This document shows, piece after piece, positions 15,868-25,375 of a stretch of 64,000 nt of DNA. The position numbers were made by a program, and so were the translations under genes. The notes under the pieces are model-generated. The model did not search any database, was not told the DNA's origin, and saw nothing but the letters and a program-made list of their open reading frames with translations. The stretch is from Salinarchaeum laminariae (GTDB lineage: Archaea > Halobacteriota > Halobacteria > Halobacteriales > Salinarchaeaceae): the NCBI RefSeq assembly GCF_023204835.1, contig NZ_CP096270.1, positions 2,744,907 through 2,808,906 on the forward strand. Direction: 5' to 3'. Numbering within the stretch: the stretch's first letter is position 1; the number at the start of each line of letters is the position of its first letter.

Positions 15868-16587
15868 CTAGACGCCAGCGAACTCGAGGTCGATCGGAAC
15901 GTGACGGACGGACACGTCGTTGACCGTACAGGTCGCCTTTTCGTCAGTTACAGTATCCCATCCCTGATCGTCGAAGTACCGCTGCCAGGCGTCATCGTAC
16001 GGGGTGCCATCGTACTCGACGCTGACCTTTGACGCACTGTCCGTCGCAGTGAGCAGTGTTTCATCACCAGGAAGTGGCCCGTCGGCGCGGATCTCGATGG
16101 ACCCGTCACTCGACACTGCACCAGAGGGGCCATCGATCGACACGATCGACACCACTGCGTGGCCGTCCCTGCACGTGAACTCCGGCCCACGAATCACGGT
16201 CTGGGAGTCCGGTCCGTCGCTGCGGATCACCGCTCCAGACTGATAGACGATCTTCGTGTCCGCCCCCAGACCGTAGACGATACCGCCTGTAGCGGACGCC
16301 TCGTACGAACCGTCGACGTAGACGGAGAGATTCAAGGATTCGTTGACCGCCATGGTCCGCCCGGAGAGTTCGACGTCGAACGCCCGGTGTTCACCCTGTC
16401 CGCGCTGGATATCCTGCAGCGCGACCGCAGACGCGCTAAACGCCCGCTGTGCACTCCGATCGGTTTCGTCCTCCTGTATCTGATCGATGCTACCGAACCC
16501 GGCCGTGTAGAGCAGCCCCACGGACGTAATCACGATCGAGAAGATGAGAACGAACGCGATCACCTCGCTGACGGCGCGATCGTTCAT
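15868..16587 (-). CDS. pilin-like protein (DUF7289-type), last gene of pil operon
   Basis: A 239-residue secreted protein. The N-terminus MNDR-AVSEVIAFVLIF is a short charged leader ending in Arg before a hydrophobic helix of about 22 residues, like class III (PibD-processed) prepilins. The rest is a beta-rich extracellular domain with several Asn/Ser/Thr sequons. I recall this family as DUF7289. Its start overlaps the preceding stop by 4 nt. It is probably a minor pilin or pilus-assembly component. Confidence 0.75.
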   Translation of the reverse strand: MNDRAVSEVIAFVLIFSIVITSVGLLYTAGFGSIDQIQEDETDRSAQRAFSASAVALQDIQRGQGEHRAFDVELSGRTMAVNESLNLSVYVDGSYEASATGGIVYGLGADTKIVYQSGAVIRSDGPDSQTVIRGPEFTCRDGHAVVSIVSIDGPSGAVSSDGSIEIRADGPLPGDETLLTATDSASKVSVEYDGTPYDDAWQRYFDDQGWDTVTDEKATCTVNDVSVRHVPIDLEFAGV

Positions 16588-17060
16588 GTGCCGTCACCTC
16601 GGATCGTCACCGTATAATCGGAGTGGTTGTACACCGAGACGATGCGGCCACCTTGCGCGGATCCACCTTCGACAGAGACGCCATCGGGGAGGCTCACCGG
16701 TACCTCGACGTCGATATTCTCTGCGAAGGCGTTCAGTTCGAGGCAACCGTCGTAGCCCGATCCCTGGTAGCAATCGGTGCTGTCAGTGAGTGTGACGCGA
16801 TAGCTGCCACCGACGGACGAACCAGGCTGACTCGATCGAACCAGGACCGTGGCGCTCGTTCGGTTACCACGGTCCGCGGCGGTCACCAGCTCCGTGGCAA
16901 CCCGGTCGCCGATCGTCCGAAGCTCCTGATCGCCGGTGTTCCGCCGCTGGTCCTCGAGCATGTTGCCGGCGCCGAGCAGGAGACCGGCGATCAGAATCGT
17001 CGTGATCCCGATGGTCATCACGTGCGTGACCGTAATCGAGACGCCACGTTCGTCAGTCAT
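16584..17060 (-). CDS. pilin-like protein (DUF7266-type)
   Basis: A 158-residue protein with leader MTDER, then GVSITVTHVMTIGITTIL and a hydrophobic helix to about residue 32. The ectodomain is beta-rich, with two cysteines (CYQGSGYDGC) likely to form a disulfide and several N-glycosylation sequons. I recall the family as DUF7266, always found near pilB/pilC in haloarchaea. It overlaps both neighbours (8 nt upstream, 4 nt downstream), so it is translated as part of the pilus operon. Confidence 0.72.
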   Translation of the reverse strand: MTDERGVSITVTHVMTIGITTILIAGLLLGAGNMLEDQRRNTGDQELRTIGDRVATELVTAADRGNRTSATVLVRSSQPGSSVGGSYRVTLTDSTDCYQGSGYDGCLELNAFAENIDVEVPVSLPDGVSVEGGSAQGGRIVSVYNHSDYTVTIRGDGT

Positions 17061-17925
17061 AGACGTCGATCACCCTACCCTCGCTCTCGACAGTGGCGTC
17101 CTGCGAGTCGTACGTGAACGCGTACTCGAAAGACCAGATCGCATCCGAAACGGATGGATCGCTGCCATCGTCGTATCGAGAATCCTCTGGCACTGTGGAA
17201 TTGGTGACGATCGAATACGTCCCTTCGACGTCAGTTAGATCCCCCGAATACTCGACTGAATAGGGACTGTCACCGCCAAGTGCGTCGAACCGGCACGAGT
17301 TATCTTCGTAAACGGTCCCATGACGGACGTCGATTCGAACGGTGTTTCCTGTCGCCTGAATATCGGTACACTGGGTGCTCCCGTCGTCGATCGTTACCTC
17401 GTCGGTGCCCGCATCGACAGTTACGTCGAGATTGCTGCTTCCGGCAATATCGATCTCTAGAGTACCGCTACTGCTGCTATCCGTATCGATTGTCACGAGG
17501 AATTTCCCGATATCACCCGACTTGGACGAACGGATGAGATCCCAGGAACCGGAACCATTGTTGTTCGTGAAATTGCCCGTCGTATCCTGCTCAATTATCG
17601 AGCCGTTTTCGACCGAGTCGATATACTCCAGCGAAACGAAGGCACCGCTTCCCTCGAGGGTCCGATTTGCCAAAGCGCGGTTCAGTTCGTCGAATTCACT
17701 GTCTGCCATCGATGAGGTCGGATTCTCCTCGGCGATAACTGCCCCCATCGCGTTACCGACTTCCTGCCCGGTTACGCCACCTTCCTTCGCCGACTCTACC
17801 GTCCCCTCCGAGCCGACGACCTGCGTGAACAGTGCGGTGTTGACTATCAGCACGAGTCCAAGAACCACCAGTGCGATCGCGATGGCACCCACCAGGATGA
17901 GCTGGCCGCGATCGTCGCTCACCAT
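17053..17925 (-). CDS. pilin-like protein (DUF7261-type)
   Basis: A 290-residue protein. The leader MVSDDR precedes GQLILVGAIAIALVVLGLVL, a prepilin-like helix. The helix is followed by a polar stalk (about 35-90) and a beta-rich, Ser/Thr/Asn/Asp-rich ectodomain with many potential N-glycosylation sites and a cysteine pair. It is the largest of the five pilin-like products and could be the tip or a cell-surface element. It overlaps the upstream stop by 7 nt. I recall the family as DUF7261. Confidence 0.72.
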   Translation of the reverse strand: MVSDDRGQLILVGAIAIALVVLGLVLIVNTALFTQVVGSEGTVESAKEGGVTGQEVGNAMGAVIAEENPTSSMADSEFDELNRALANRTLEGSGAFVSLEYIDSVENGSIIEQDTTGNFTNNNGSGSWDLIRSSKSGDIGKFLVTIDTDSSSSGTLEIDIAGSSNLDVTVDAGTDEVTIDDGSTQCTDIQATGNTVRIDVRHGTVYEDNSCRFDALGGDSPYSVEYSGDLTDVEGTYSIVTNSTVPEDSRYDDGSDPSVSDAIWSFEYAFTYDSQDATVESEGRVIDVYD

Positions 17926-18527
17926 AGCACCACCCTGATCTCGACGACATTGTAGACCTCGCCGTGCTCGTCCGGGATCGGTGGGGAATCGCTATCTGCA
18001 CAATCACCGATCGTTTCGCTACCCGAATTCGGACCGGTCACCAGCTGGCCATCGGTCAGCGCTATCGTATGTGATGCTGTGACGACGTCGGATCCTGGCG
18101 TCCCCTGGTAGACGATTCGAGACACGTTCTGCTCGTCCCCGCTGGCGTACACGAGCTCTACGTTGTATCGCGTCCCCGCGTCGAACGTCTGATTTATCGC
18201 CGATCCGAAATCGTCGATCGGAACCTCATCAGATGGATATCCATCCCGTGGGACCCAGGTGTCAGTTCTGCCGGCATCAGCGAATCCACCGTCGGAGCAG
18301 TCCCAGTATCGAGCGAGTCGCGAGAGCTCACCGTCGTTCGCGGCAGTGGTGAGCAGGTCACTGGCCACCTGATGGCGCTGGGACTGCACGTCACGGTCCT
18401 GCGCTCCCGCACTCGTGGGCGTAATGACGACCGCCTGGAGAGCGAACAGCACCGCTGTCACCAACAGTAGTGCAGCGACCAGGGATTCGAGGGTGTACGC
18501 CTGACCCCGATCGGATGAGCCCGTCAT
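17919..18527 (-). CDS. pilin-like protein (DUF7288-type)
   Basis: A 202-residue protein. The start at 18527 gives leader MTGSSDR followed by GQAYTLESLVAALLLVTAVLFALQ, a prepilin-like helix with the Glu expected at about position 5 of processed type IV pilins (GQAYTLE). The ectodomain carries two cysteines (YWDCSDGG and GDCADSD). Upstream in-frame codons (MSWSYGCGE) lie inside the previous gene's tail and were rejected. I recall the family as DUF7288. Confidence 0.72.
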   Translation of the reverse strand: MTGSSDRGQAYTLESLVAALLLVTAVLFALQAVVITPTSAGAQDRDVQSQRHQVASDLLTTAANDGELSRLARYWDCSDGGFADAGRTDTWVPRDGYPSDEVPIDDFGSAINQTFDAGTRYNVELVYASGDEQNVSRIVYQGTPGSDVVTASHTIALTDGQLVTGPNSGSETIGDCADSDSPPIPDEHGEVYNVVEIRVVLW

Positions 18528-18528
18528 C

Positions 18529-19005
18529 TCACCACACCCGTACGACCAGCTCACAGGCTGGCTCGCACGTACTGGGATCGTTAGTTCGAACGATACGCGT
18601 CGCAGTGGCTGCCTCCCGACCCTCTCTGTGGAGGGCCCCGCCGGACCAGACGGGATCGTCCGTCGTCACGTTGGTGACGGTCACGTTGATCCGCGAGGAG
18701 AAGGGAAGCCCCGTTCGGTTCTGGAGCGTGGAAACGTCCAGAGCCGCGAAGTACCCCGACGTCGATGCGTTGCTGATCTCGTTAGGCCGCTCCTCGACCG
18801 AGAGATTGCCGACGATGAGAGTTGCTGCGCGGTCCGCCTGGGCCGATTCGCTCGGACCCACCCCGACGTCGTAGGGGGCGACGACCTGTGGAACGAATGC
18901 GAAGACGAAGGCGACAGCTAGCAGGAACAGGCCGATTCCGACGGCGAAGTCCTGCGCGGTCTGGCCACGGTTGCGATCGCCGCGAGAGTGATTGTCCGAG
19001 TTCAT
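18529..19005 (-). CDS. pilin-like protein (DUF7287-type)
   Basis: A 158-residue protein. It has a 13-residue hydrophilic leader ending in RNR, then GQTAQDFAVGIGLFLLAVAFVFAFVP, a prepilin-like helix. The ectodomain (about 45-158) has several Asn-x-Ser/Thr sites and ends STCEPACELVVRVW with a close cysteine pair. It starts 1 nt after pilC ends. I recall the family as DUF7287. The run of five such small genes after pilC suggests a set of major and minor pilins. Confidence 0.72.
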   Translation of the reverse strand: MNSDNHSRGDRNRGQTAQDFAVGIGLFLLAVAFVFAFVPQVVAPYDVGVGPSESAQADRAATLIVGNLSVEERPNEISNASTSGYFAALDVSTLQNRTGLPFSSRINVTVTNVTTDDPVWSGGALHREGREAATATRIVRTNDPSTCEPACELVVRVW

Positions 19006-19006
19006 G

Positions 19007-21052
19007 CTATCCGACGAACATCCATACAGACAGCGCGATGGTCAGGAGAACGACCACGTATTTGACGCCACTCAGGATGTCCGCGTCGCGCATGTAGCCG
19101 CTGATGAACCCCGAGAGGATCGCCTGCATCGTGACCGCGTGGAAGAACAACAGCGAGAGCTCGGATGGGTCGATCGCTCCGAGATTGAAACTTCCACCTG
19201 CCTGTTCGAGCGAGTCCTGGTCGGTCCCCGAAGTCAGTTCGGCCATCGTTTCGAGGAACTGCGTCTGTAGAATGGCCATGACCGCCAGCAGCGTGAGGAA
19301 CGTCATCATGATGATGACGACCTGCATACGCGTCCTGGATTTCCGCTCACGGTTGATGTCGTCTTGATTCTCACTGGCAGTCGCTGCGGTACGGAGAACG
19401 TCGGTAATCTGGCTGGACGCCTCCTGGGCCTTGCTGATGAGTTTGACTGTGCGTGCGAGACGCGGAATATGGTACTTGTTGTTGAACTCGACGAGTGCCT
19501 CGCGGAGGCTCATTCCGTAGTTGACCTTCGCGTGCATCGTCTGGAACTCAGTTGCGAGCTTCCCGGAGGTGGTGTCCGCGACGGTGTAGAACGACTCCAA
19601 GAGCGTCAGCCCGGTGTCGTTCGCACTAGAGAGCTTCCGAAGGTTGTCGGAGAGATTGTTGGTGACCCCGTACCGCGAGCGAACGTTCCACTCGTAGAAG
19701 ACCGTCAGTGGGACGAGCACCATGTAGGCGGGAAGGTAGACGAAGAGGAAGGTCCCCCAGACTGGCGCGTCGATCATTCCCTGCCAGGTCGTCGGCGCGG
19801 ACCCGGTTCCGATCGCAGTCCCGACGACTACCAGCGCGAGAGGGACCGTAATCGCCAGCGTGTAGAGCGGACTCTCCCGGAAGAACAGATGCGGCTTCTT
19901 GATGATCTGCGTGGCCTCGTAGCTTCCTTCGCGATTCTTGATCCGATCGAAGACGCTGTACTCACCCGTGAACGTCTCGACGAGGCCGAGATTGAGCAGC
20001 CCGCTCCGCTGTTGCTGACGGAGGCGTTCGCTACCGCTCCCCGGCATCAGGAAGCCGTCACCAACCTCGTCCTGTTTGACCGTCGAAACTAGAACCAGAA
20101 AGCCGAGCCCGGTCAGTGGCACGAGCGCGTAGACCGTTGCGTAGATCATCATCGACTGGGCCTCGCCGATCATCATCATGATGACGAGAATGATGATGAG
20201 GAGAAGCGGGAACAGGGAGAGCGTCATGTACATCTCCCCGAACAGCTCCAGGGTCTCTAGGGTCATCTCCTGTTGCTGCTTGGCGGTGCGCATGTGCTTG
20301 TCCTTCTTGTCGTCGAGGAACGCCTGCATGTTCCCACCGCTGGAGACGATCGAAAGCATGTCCGTCAGGAACTGCGCAAGTTCGTCACTGGGAGTCGACA
20401 GCGCCTGATTTCGGATCGCTGTCCGATAGTCCGTGTCGAAGTACTGCGTTTCCTGAACGATGGATTTGAACTCGCGGGACACCTCACCGTATGTGTCGTC
20501 GGCCTCCGCCATCGCCTGGAGGATTTCGAGTTGATTCAGTCCGCCGACCGACAGGGCGTACATGAACGCAACTGCGTCGGGCAGGAGCATGTTGATCTCC
20601 CGCTTGCGGGTCGAGGCCCGCGAGTAGGGAACGGCGATGAGCACGCCGAACCCCATCACGAATCCTAAAGATCCGAACACCAGTCCCGTCACCAGAACGA
20701 GCAACGGCACCCGGAGCAGTTTCAGTACGTCGGCGACGCCGGAAGAGACGTTCTGAACGATGACTGCGGAGCCGAGATCGATCATACCGGTCGCGAACAG
20801 CAGGTAGCCGAGCAGCGTACCGACGATCCACAGCGAGACACCGGTGATCGTTCCGATCGCCAGCGCTCGCGATATGTACAGTTCGACGGTGTCGGCCATT
20901 CGGGCCTGTGCGAGCTTCGTCTCCAGATCGCCGACGAACTCGCTGTCCTCTGAAAACAGACGTTCGTAGAGTGGGTAGAAGGCGTCTCCCAGCGAATCGG
21001 CTCCCGATACGGTGGTCCCCTGTCCAGACTCGCCGAGGGTATCCAGGCTCAT
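19007..21052 (-). CDS. pilC: type IV pilus membrane platform protein PilC (T2SSF family)
   Basis: A 681-residue inner-membrane protein with two GspF/TadC-type domains. The first spans about residues 130-310 (INMLLPDAVAFMYALSVGGLNQLEIL), the second about 440-600 (NLSDNLRKLSSANDTGLTLLESFYTV). About nine membrane helices lie between and after them. It is the platform on which the PilB ATPase acts during pilus assembly. Its start overlaps the pilB stop by 4 nt. Length and twin-domain layout match haloarchaeal PilC. Confidence 0.92.
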   Translation of the reverse strand: MSLDTLGESGQGTTVSGADSLGDAFYPLYERLFSEDSEFVGDLETKLAQARMADTVELYISRALAIGTITGVSLWIVGTLLGYLLFATGMIDLGSAVIVQNVSSGVADVLKLLRVPLLVLVTGLVFGSLGFVMGFGVLIAVPYSRASTRKREINMLLPDAVAFMYALSVGGLNQLEILQAMAEADDTYGEVSREFKSIVQETQYFDTDYRTAIRNQALSTPSDELAQFLTDMLSIVSSGGNMQAFLDDKKDKHMRTAKQQQEMTLETLELFGEMYMTLSLFPLLLIIILVIMMMIGEAQSMMIYATVYALVPLTGLGFLVLVSTVKQDEVGDGFLMPGSGSERLRQQQRSGLLNLGLVETFTGEYSVFDRIKNREGSYEATQIIKKPHLFFRESPLYTLAITVPLALVVVGTAIGTGSAPTTWQGMIDAPVWGTFLFVYLPAYMVLVPLTVFYEWNVRSRYGVTNNLSDNLRKLSSANDTGLTLLESFYTVADTTSGKLATEFQTMHAKVNYGMSLREALVEFNNKYHIPRLARTVKLISKAQEASSQITDVLRTAATASENQDDINRERKSRTRMQVVIIMMTFLTLLAVMAILQTQFLETMAELTSGTDQDSLEQAGGSFNLGAIDPSELSLLFFHAVTMQAILSGFISGYMRDADILSGVKYVVVLLTIALSVWMFVG

Positions 21053-24000
21053 TCGTCCTCGTCTCCGTCGGCGTCGTCGGTCTCACTACCCCCGAACGGA
21101 CCGTCGTTGCTGAACGGATCGTCGTCGAACGGATCCGACGGCGAATCGGAGTTTGACGTGGTCTCGCTCTCCTCGTCGTCTGGTTGATCGGCGAAGGGGC
21201 CGCCACCGGTGCCGCCGAAGGGATCCTCGTCGGTGTCCTCGAAAGGTGAATCGGCGTCGGAATCCGAGCCGAACGGACCGGACGCTTCGGAATCCGAACC
21301 TGCCTCGTCCGTCGATTCCGCCGAGAGATCGTCGTCAACGTTGTCCGATCCGGACTCTTCGAGCACGCGGTCGAACGGATCCTCGTCAGGATCGGTGTCC
21401 ACAGCGTCCTGGGACGCATCGGTATCATCCTGAACAACTGATTCGGCCTGACCAGCGGACTCGTCCTGGGCCACGTATTCGTTTTCGTCAGCGGGTGCGT
21501 CGACACCCTCCGCGGGGTCGGCGGTGTCCGTCGCAGCAGCGGCGGCGTCACCATCGTCCGTTTCTGTCGATGGTTCGTCGGCAGAGTCTGGGGGCCCGTC
21601 CTGGACGTCCGACGGTTGCTCCTCCGCTGCGTCTGTGGAGCCGGCATCTGTTGACTGGCCGTCCGCCCGATCACTCCCTGTCGTCGATTCGTCACCCGTT
21701 CCCGGATCCGCGACAGGTGCATCCGCGTCCTCGACCTCGTCGGTGGAGTCGTCAGCATCGTCGATCGCACTCGCTTCGGCTTCGGCGTCTGGCTGAGTGT
21801 CGTCGCCCTCGTCGAGTTCTGGTGGGGACGGGTCCTCGTCGTCCGTCGCTTCGGTCGAGGATTGGTCATCGGGGAGCGCAGATGGCGAGGGTGACTCATC
21901 GCTCTCCAGTTCGGCGCCTTCAGACGCTGCGGCGTCGAGCGATGGATCTTCGTCGGCAGCCTCATCCCCACTCTCGAGTTCGGCCTCCGCAGTCGGTCTA
22001 TCGGTGGTACCGTCCGCCGTTTCATCTGTCGATTCGGTGGCGTCAGGCGCCTCGCTTTCGTCGGGCTCGGCACCTCCTTCGAGTGCTTCCCGCGCGTCCG
22101 CCCAGATGTCCTCGGTCTCGTCGTCACCGCCTAACCAGTCGGGACCACCGGAGAAGGGATCGTCCTCGTCGTCCGCCGAGGCGGCCGCCTCCGGTTCGGC
22201 CGAATCGGCACCGGCTTCGGCGACGTCGTCTCCGCCGAACGGTGCAGAATCGTCGCCGAAGGTGAACTCGCTCTCGAAGCCGTCGGCAACCTCGCCTTCG
22301 AAGCTGATCTCCTCCTCTTCGGGCTCGGGAATCGCATCCTCGCCTGCTGAAACGCCGTCGAGGGCGGTCTCGAGGCCTTCGACCGATTTCCCACGGTACT
22401 CGTCGAAGAGCGACTCTTCGGCGTCCTCGATGATACTCATCGCGAGGTTGTACCCCTCGTCGTCGGGGTCGGGTCGTGGAACGAGTTCCTCCTTCGCTGG
22501 ATCGACGTCGATCAGGACGCTCTCCATCTCGCGGAGGTCCTCGAGGCTGTCTTCGAGCTGACCGTTGGCGATCAACGTGAGAATCGTGTCGGGATCGTTG
22601 ATGAAGGCCTGGACCGTCGCCGCAACCTCTCGGTACTCGTTCAGGCCGTTTTTGATCAGATACGCGAGGATGATCTCCCGCTTGAACAGCTCCTCCTGAA
22701 GGCGCTGATCGTTCCACCCGCGATCGAACTTGATCTCTTCGAGCGTGTTCGAATCTCCCAGCTTGAGGAACTCGTCAGTCTCTGCCTGCCACTGGTAGAC
22801 GTCCTGAACGTTGATCTCGTCGTTTTCGGCGTCGTAGTGGTTGACTTCAGTTAGCGTCTTGTTCCGGCGAACCTTGTGTCCGTGGACCCTGGTCTGAGTC
22901 TGAATCGAGACGAGGTCCAGCGCGGTGAACATCGTCTTCGAGACGTTGATCGGCTCGGTGGTGAACCGCTTGAGGACCTCGCCGACGGAGTCCGCGTGGA
23001 ACGTCGTATAGGTCGTGTGCCCGGTCGACATGACCTGGAACAGCGTCCGGCCCTCCTCACCACGGATCTCGCCCATCACGATGTAATCCGGTCGCTGGCG
23101 CAGTGCGGCCTCCAGCAGATCGAACTCGTCGACGTCACCCTGGGCATCGTCGGAGAACGACGGCCGGGTGACGCTCGCGATCCAGTTTCGCTGTGGCAGT
23201 TCGACCTCCCGCGTGTCCTCGATGGAGACGATTTTCGTGTTCGACGGGATGAACAGCGAAACGGCGTTCAGGCTCGTCGTCTTCCCCGACGCAGTACCGC
23301 CGGCGAAGATCAGGCTCTTGTGATTCTCGATGCAGAGCCAGAGGAATGCCATCTCCTCGAGTGAGAACGTGTTCCAGTTGATCAGGTCGATCGGCGTGAA
23401 CGGGACGTCTTTGAACTGCCGGATGGTGTAGTTCGTCCCGTGGTCGGAAACCTCGCGTCCGAGCGTGAGCTGGGCACGCGAGCCGTCGGGCAGGGTCGCG
23501 TCGACCTGCGGCCGTCGCTTCGAGATACCTTTTCCGGACCGCTGGGCGAGTTTCACGACGAAGTCGTCCAGTTCGGCCCTGCCGTGGTAGATGTTCGAAA
23601 TGATCTGCTCGTAGTCGGTGTGATAGACGAAGACGGGGGAGTTGTACCCGTCACAGGAGATGTCCTCGACGTTGATGTCGTGTTTGATCGGGTCGATCCG
23701 CTCGTATCCGATGAAGTCCCGTTTCAGCAAGTAGAGTAGCTTCTCAATCTGGTACTCTGAGAGCGTCTCGGCGTCGTCCTCGAGCACTGCGGGCTCCGGC
23801 CGGACGCTGATGCCTGCGAGCTGATCGGGTGCCGAGTCCTCCTCGTTTTCGTCGACCTCTCCCCCGTCGTTGAACATCGCCATCAGGCCGGAGAGGATCC
23901 CCTCATCACCGCTCGCACCGCCGCCGGTGACGTCCTCGACCGAGCCATCGAATAGATCGTACCGGTCGAGCAGTCGCTTCGTCTCACGCTCGATCACTGC

Positions 24001-24960
24001 ACGCCGTTCCGCTTCAGTGCTGTCCGCACCGGCGGCAACCTCCTCGTCGGCGTACTTGATCGCAGTGCGGAGTTTGCCGATCAGGAACTCGCGGAGGTCG
24101 TCTTCGATCTCGTTGAGGTACGGCTCGATGGCGTAGTACTTCTTCTCGTTTTCCTTCCGGGAGTGGAACAAAACGACGAACGCGTACGGTTTGTTTACCC
24201 AGTAGCGGTCCTCCTCGACGAAATGTTCCTTCTTCTCCATCGGCACGGCCTTCTCGAGGTCGTACCGGTTCGTGACGGTCGAGTTTCCGTGCTCGTCCGA
24301 GAAAAACTCGTCCTCGTCGACTTCTGGTTCGACGTCGACCGTCCGCTTCTCGACGAGTTCGTCGAGTTCTCTGGCGATCGAGCCGGCTCGAGCGAGTTCC
24401 TCCTCAGTATCGTCTGCGTCGAAAGACAGGTAGTCAGTGGAGTCGAACTGATCGACCGATCCGTCGGAGTCGCGAGGGCGGGAGCCGTCGTCCTCGTAGT
24501 AGTACTCTCGTTTGAAATGCTCCCACATCCACTCGTCCTTGACGACGGGCGTCGTCGTCGGATCGGCGAACTCCTCGAATTCGGAGCTGAGCCACTTGCC
24601 GTTCGGACCTGCGGTTTCGACGATCCGCTCTCTGAGGTCGTCCGGGTGAAAGCCGAGATACTCCGCCGGATCGAACGACACGCGGTTCCAGTCCGTGCCA
24701 GTGGGGACCTGGCGTTCGACGTCGTCACCGCTGCTCAGACCGACGTCGGCAGCCGCCTGTGACTGGGGCCGCCCGTGCGGGTACAGATCACTTACCTCGT
24801 CGTCGAGACCGTGATCCTCCATGAAATCTGCCCACGAGTACCGCCCGACTGCGACGGGATCCGGTCCGGAATTACCCGGAGCCGAGTCGCCCGTGGACTC
24901 CGAATCGTCGGACTCCCCAAGCTGTCCGGATTCGGCATTATCAGCCTCGTCAATAGCCAT
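21049..24960 (-). CDS. pilB: type IV pilus assembly ATPase PilB with long acidic C-terminal tail
   Basis: A 1303-residue secretion ATPase of the GspE/VirB11 family that powers pilus extension. The catalytic core spans about residues 330-750, with Walker A GGTASGKTT (Lys560), the Asp box around TREVELPQRN, Walker B IVMGEIRGEE (about 628-637) and the His box with GHTTYTTFHAD. Typical haloarchaeal PilB proteins are shorter. Here roughly residues 860-1303 form a low-complexity Asp/Glu/Ser tail with at least nine [DGS]PF motifs and no predicted fold. The start fits a TATA-like box about 41-47 nt upstream and a short GGTGTGAG leader. Confidence 0.92.
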   Translation of the reverse strand: MAIDEADNAESGQLGESDDSESTGDSAPGNSGPDPVAVGRYSWADFMEDHGLDDEVSDLYPHGRPQSQAAADVGLSSGDDVERQVPTGTDWNRVSFDPAEYLGFHPDDLRERIVETAGPNGKWLSSEFEEFADPTTTPVVKDEWMWEHFKREYYYEDDGSRPRDSDGSVDQFDSTDYLSFDADDTEEELARAGSIARELDELVEKRTVDVEPEVDEDEFFSDEHGNSTVTNRYDLEKAVPMEKKEHFVEEDRYWVNKPYAFVVLFHSRKENEKKYYAIEPYLNEIEDDLREFLIGKLRTAIKYADEEVAAGADSTEAERRAVIERETKRLLDRYDLFDGSVEDVTGGGASGDEGILSGLMAMFNDGGEVDENEEDSAPDQLAGISVRPEPAVLEDDAETLSEYQIEKLLYLLKRDFIGYERIDPIKHDINVEDISCDGYNSPVFVYHTDYEQIISNIYHGRAELDDFVVKLAQRSGKGISKRRPQVDATLPDGSRAQLTLGREVSDHGTNYTIRQFKDVPFTPIDLINWNTFSLEEMAFLWLCIENHKSLIFAGGTASGKTTSLNAVSLFIPSNTKIVSIEDTREVELPQRNWIASVTRPSFSDDAQGDVDEFDLLEAALRQRPDYIVMGEIRGEEGRTLFQVMSTGHTTYTTFHADSVGEVLKRFTTEPINVSKTMFTALDLVSIQTQTRVHGHKVRRNKTLTEVNHYDAENDEINVQDVYQWQAETDEFLKLGDSNTLEEIKFDRGWNDQRLQEELFKREIILAYLIKNGLNEYREVAATVQAFINDPDTILTLIANGQLEDSLEDLREMESVLIDVDPAKEELVPRPDPDDEGYNLAMSIIEDAEESLFDEYRGKSVEGLETALDGVSAGEDAIPEPEEEEISFEGEVADGFESEFTFGDDSAPFGGDDVAEAGADSAEPEAAASADDEDDPFSGGPDWLGGDDETEDIWADAREALEGGAEPDESEAPDATESTDETADGTTDRPTAEAELESGDEAADEDPSLDAAASEGAELESDESPSPSALPDDQSSTEATDDEDPSPPELDEGDDTQPDAEAEASAIDDADDSTDEVEDADAPVADPGTGDESTTGSDRADGQSTDAGSTDAAEEQPSDVQDGPPDSADEPSTETDDGDAAAAATDTADPAEGVDAPADENEYVAQDESAGQAESVVQDDTDASQDAVDTDPDEDPFDRVLEESGSDNVDDDLSAESTDEAGSDSEASGPFGSDSDADSPFEDTDEDPFGGTGGGPFADQPDDEESETTSNSDSPSDPFDDDPFSNDGPFGGSETDDADGDEDE

Positions 24961-25000
24961 TGCTCACACCGTTCTGCTGGTCAAGCAAAAAACCTTTTGT

Positions 25001-25007
25001 TAATAAA
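25001..25007 (-). promoter_or_regulatory. TATA-like box for the pil operon
   Basis: TTTATTA on the minus strand lies 41-47 nt before the pilB ATG, inside the longest AT-rich tract of the gap. It predicts a leader of about 15-20 nt containing GGTGTGAG, a weak Shine-Dalgarno match. Confidence 0.45.
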
Positions 25008-25126
25008 TGTTAGTTGATAATATCGCAGTAGCTCACAGCAGAGACGAGTAAGGCCGGGCTTACCCGGTCACCGTCGGCGATTTACTGACACGAGACGCGA
25101 ACAGTTTGTGGGTTTATTGTAATTTC

Positions 25127-25142
25127 AAACCCATAAATATAA
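25127..25142 (+). promoter_or_regulatory. AT-rich box with no clear gene downstream
   Basis: ACCCATAAATATAACT is a good TATA-like sequence on the plus strand. An ATG lies at 25173, but the frame after it is arginine-rich and not haloarchaeal in composition. A noncoding transcript through the twin-hairpin element at 25376, antisense to the tRNA-Arg trailer, is possible. Confidence 0.3.
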
Positions 25143-25375
25143 CTGCCAGGGTGGAAGGAGAGTATCGGGTTTATGTCCCCGGCACCGCTGCGGCGTGTGT
25201 TCCACTCACACTCAAGCAATGGAGATACTTCCGTGCTTCGGCCACGGAACTATCCGAGAATCCGTAGGATCGGCACGTGTGGTTCTCGACGTGTGTCGAA
25301 GAGACTGGATTATCCACTCCACGTCGCCGAGGAACAGGTCCCGCGTGTCGGTTCGCTCCTTTTGGCGCTGTCGTC

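Noticed and set aside
20484-22127. A 547-codon minus-strand frame in another phase over pilB/pilC
   Set aside because: Arg/Pro/Thr-rich with no domain, produced by the acidic PilB tail read in another frame.
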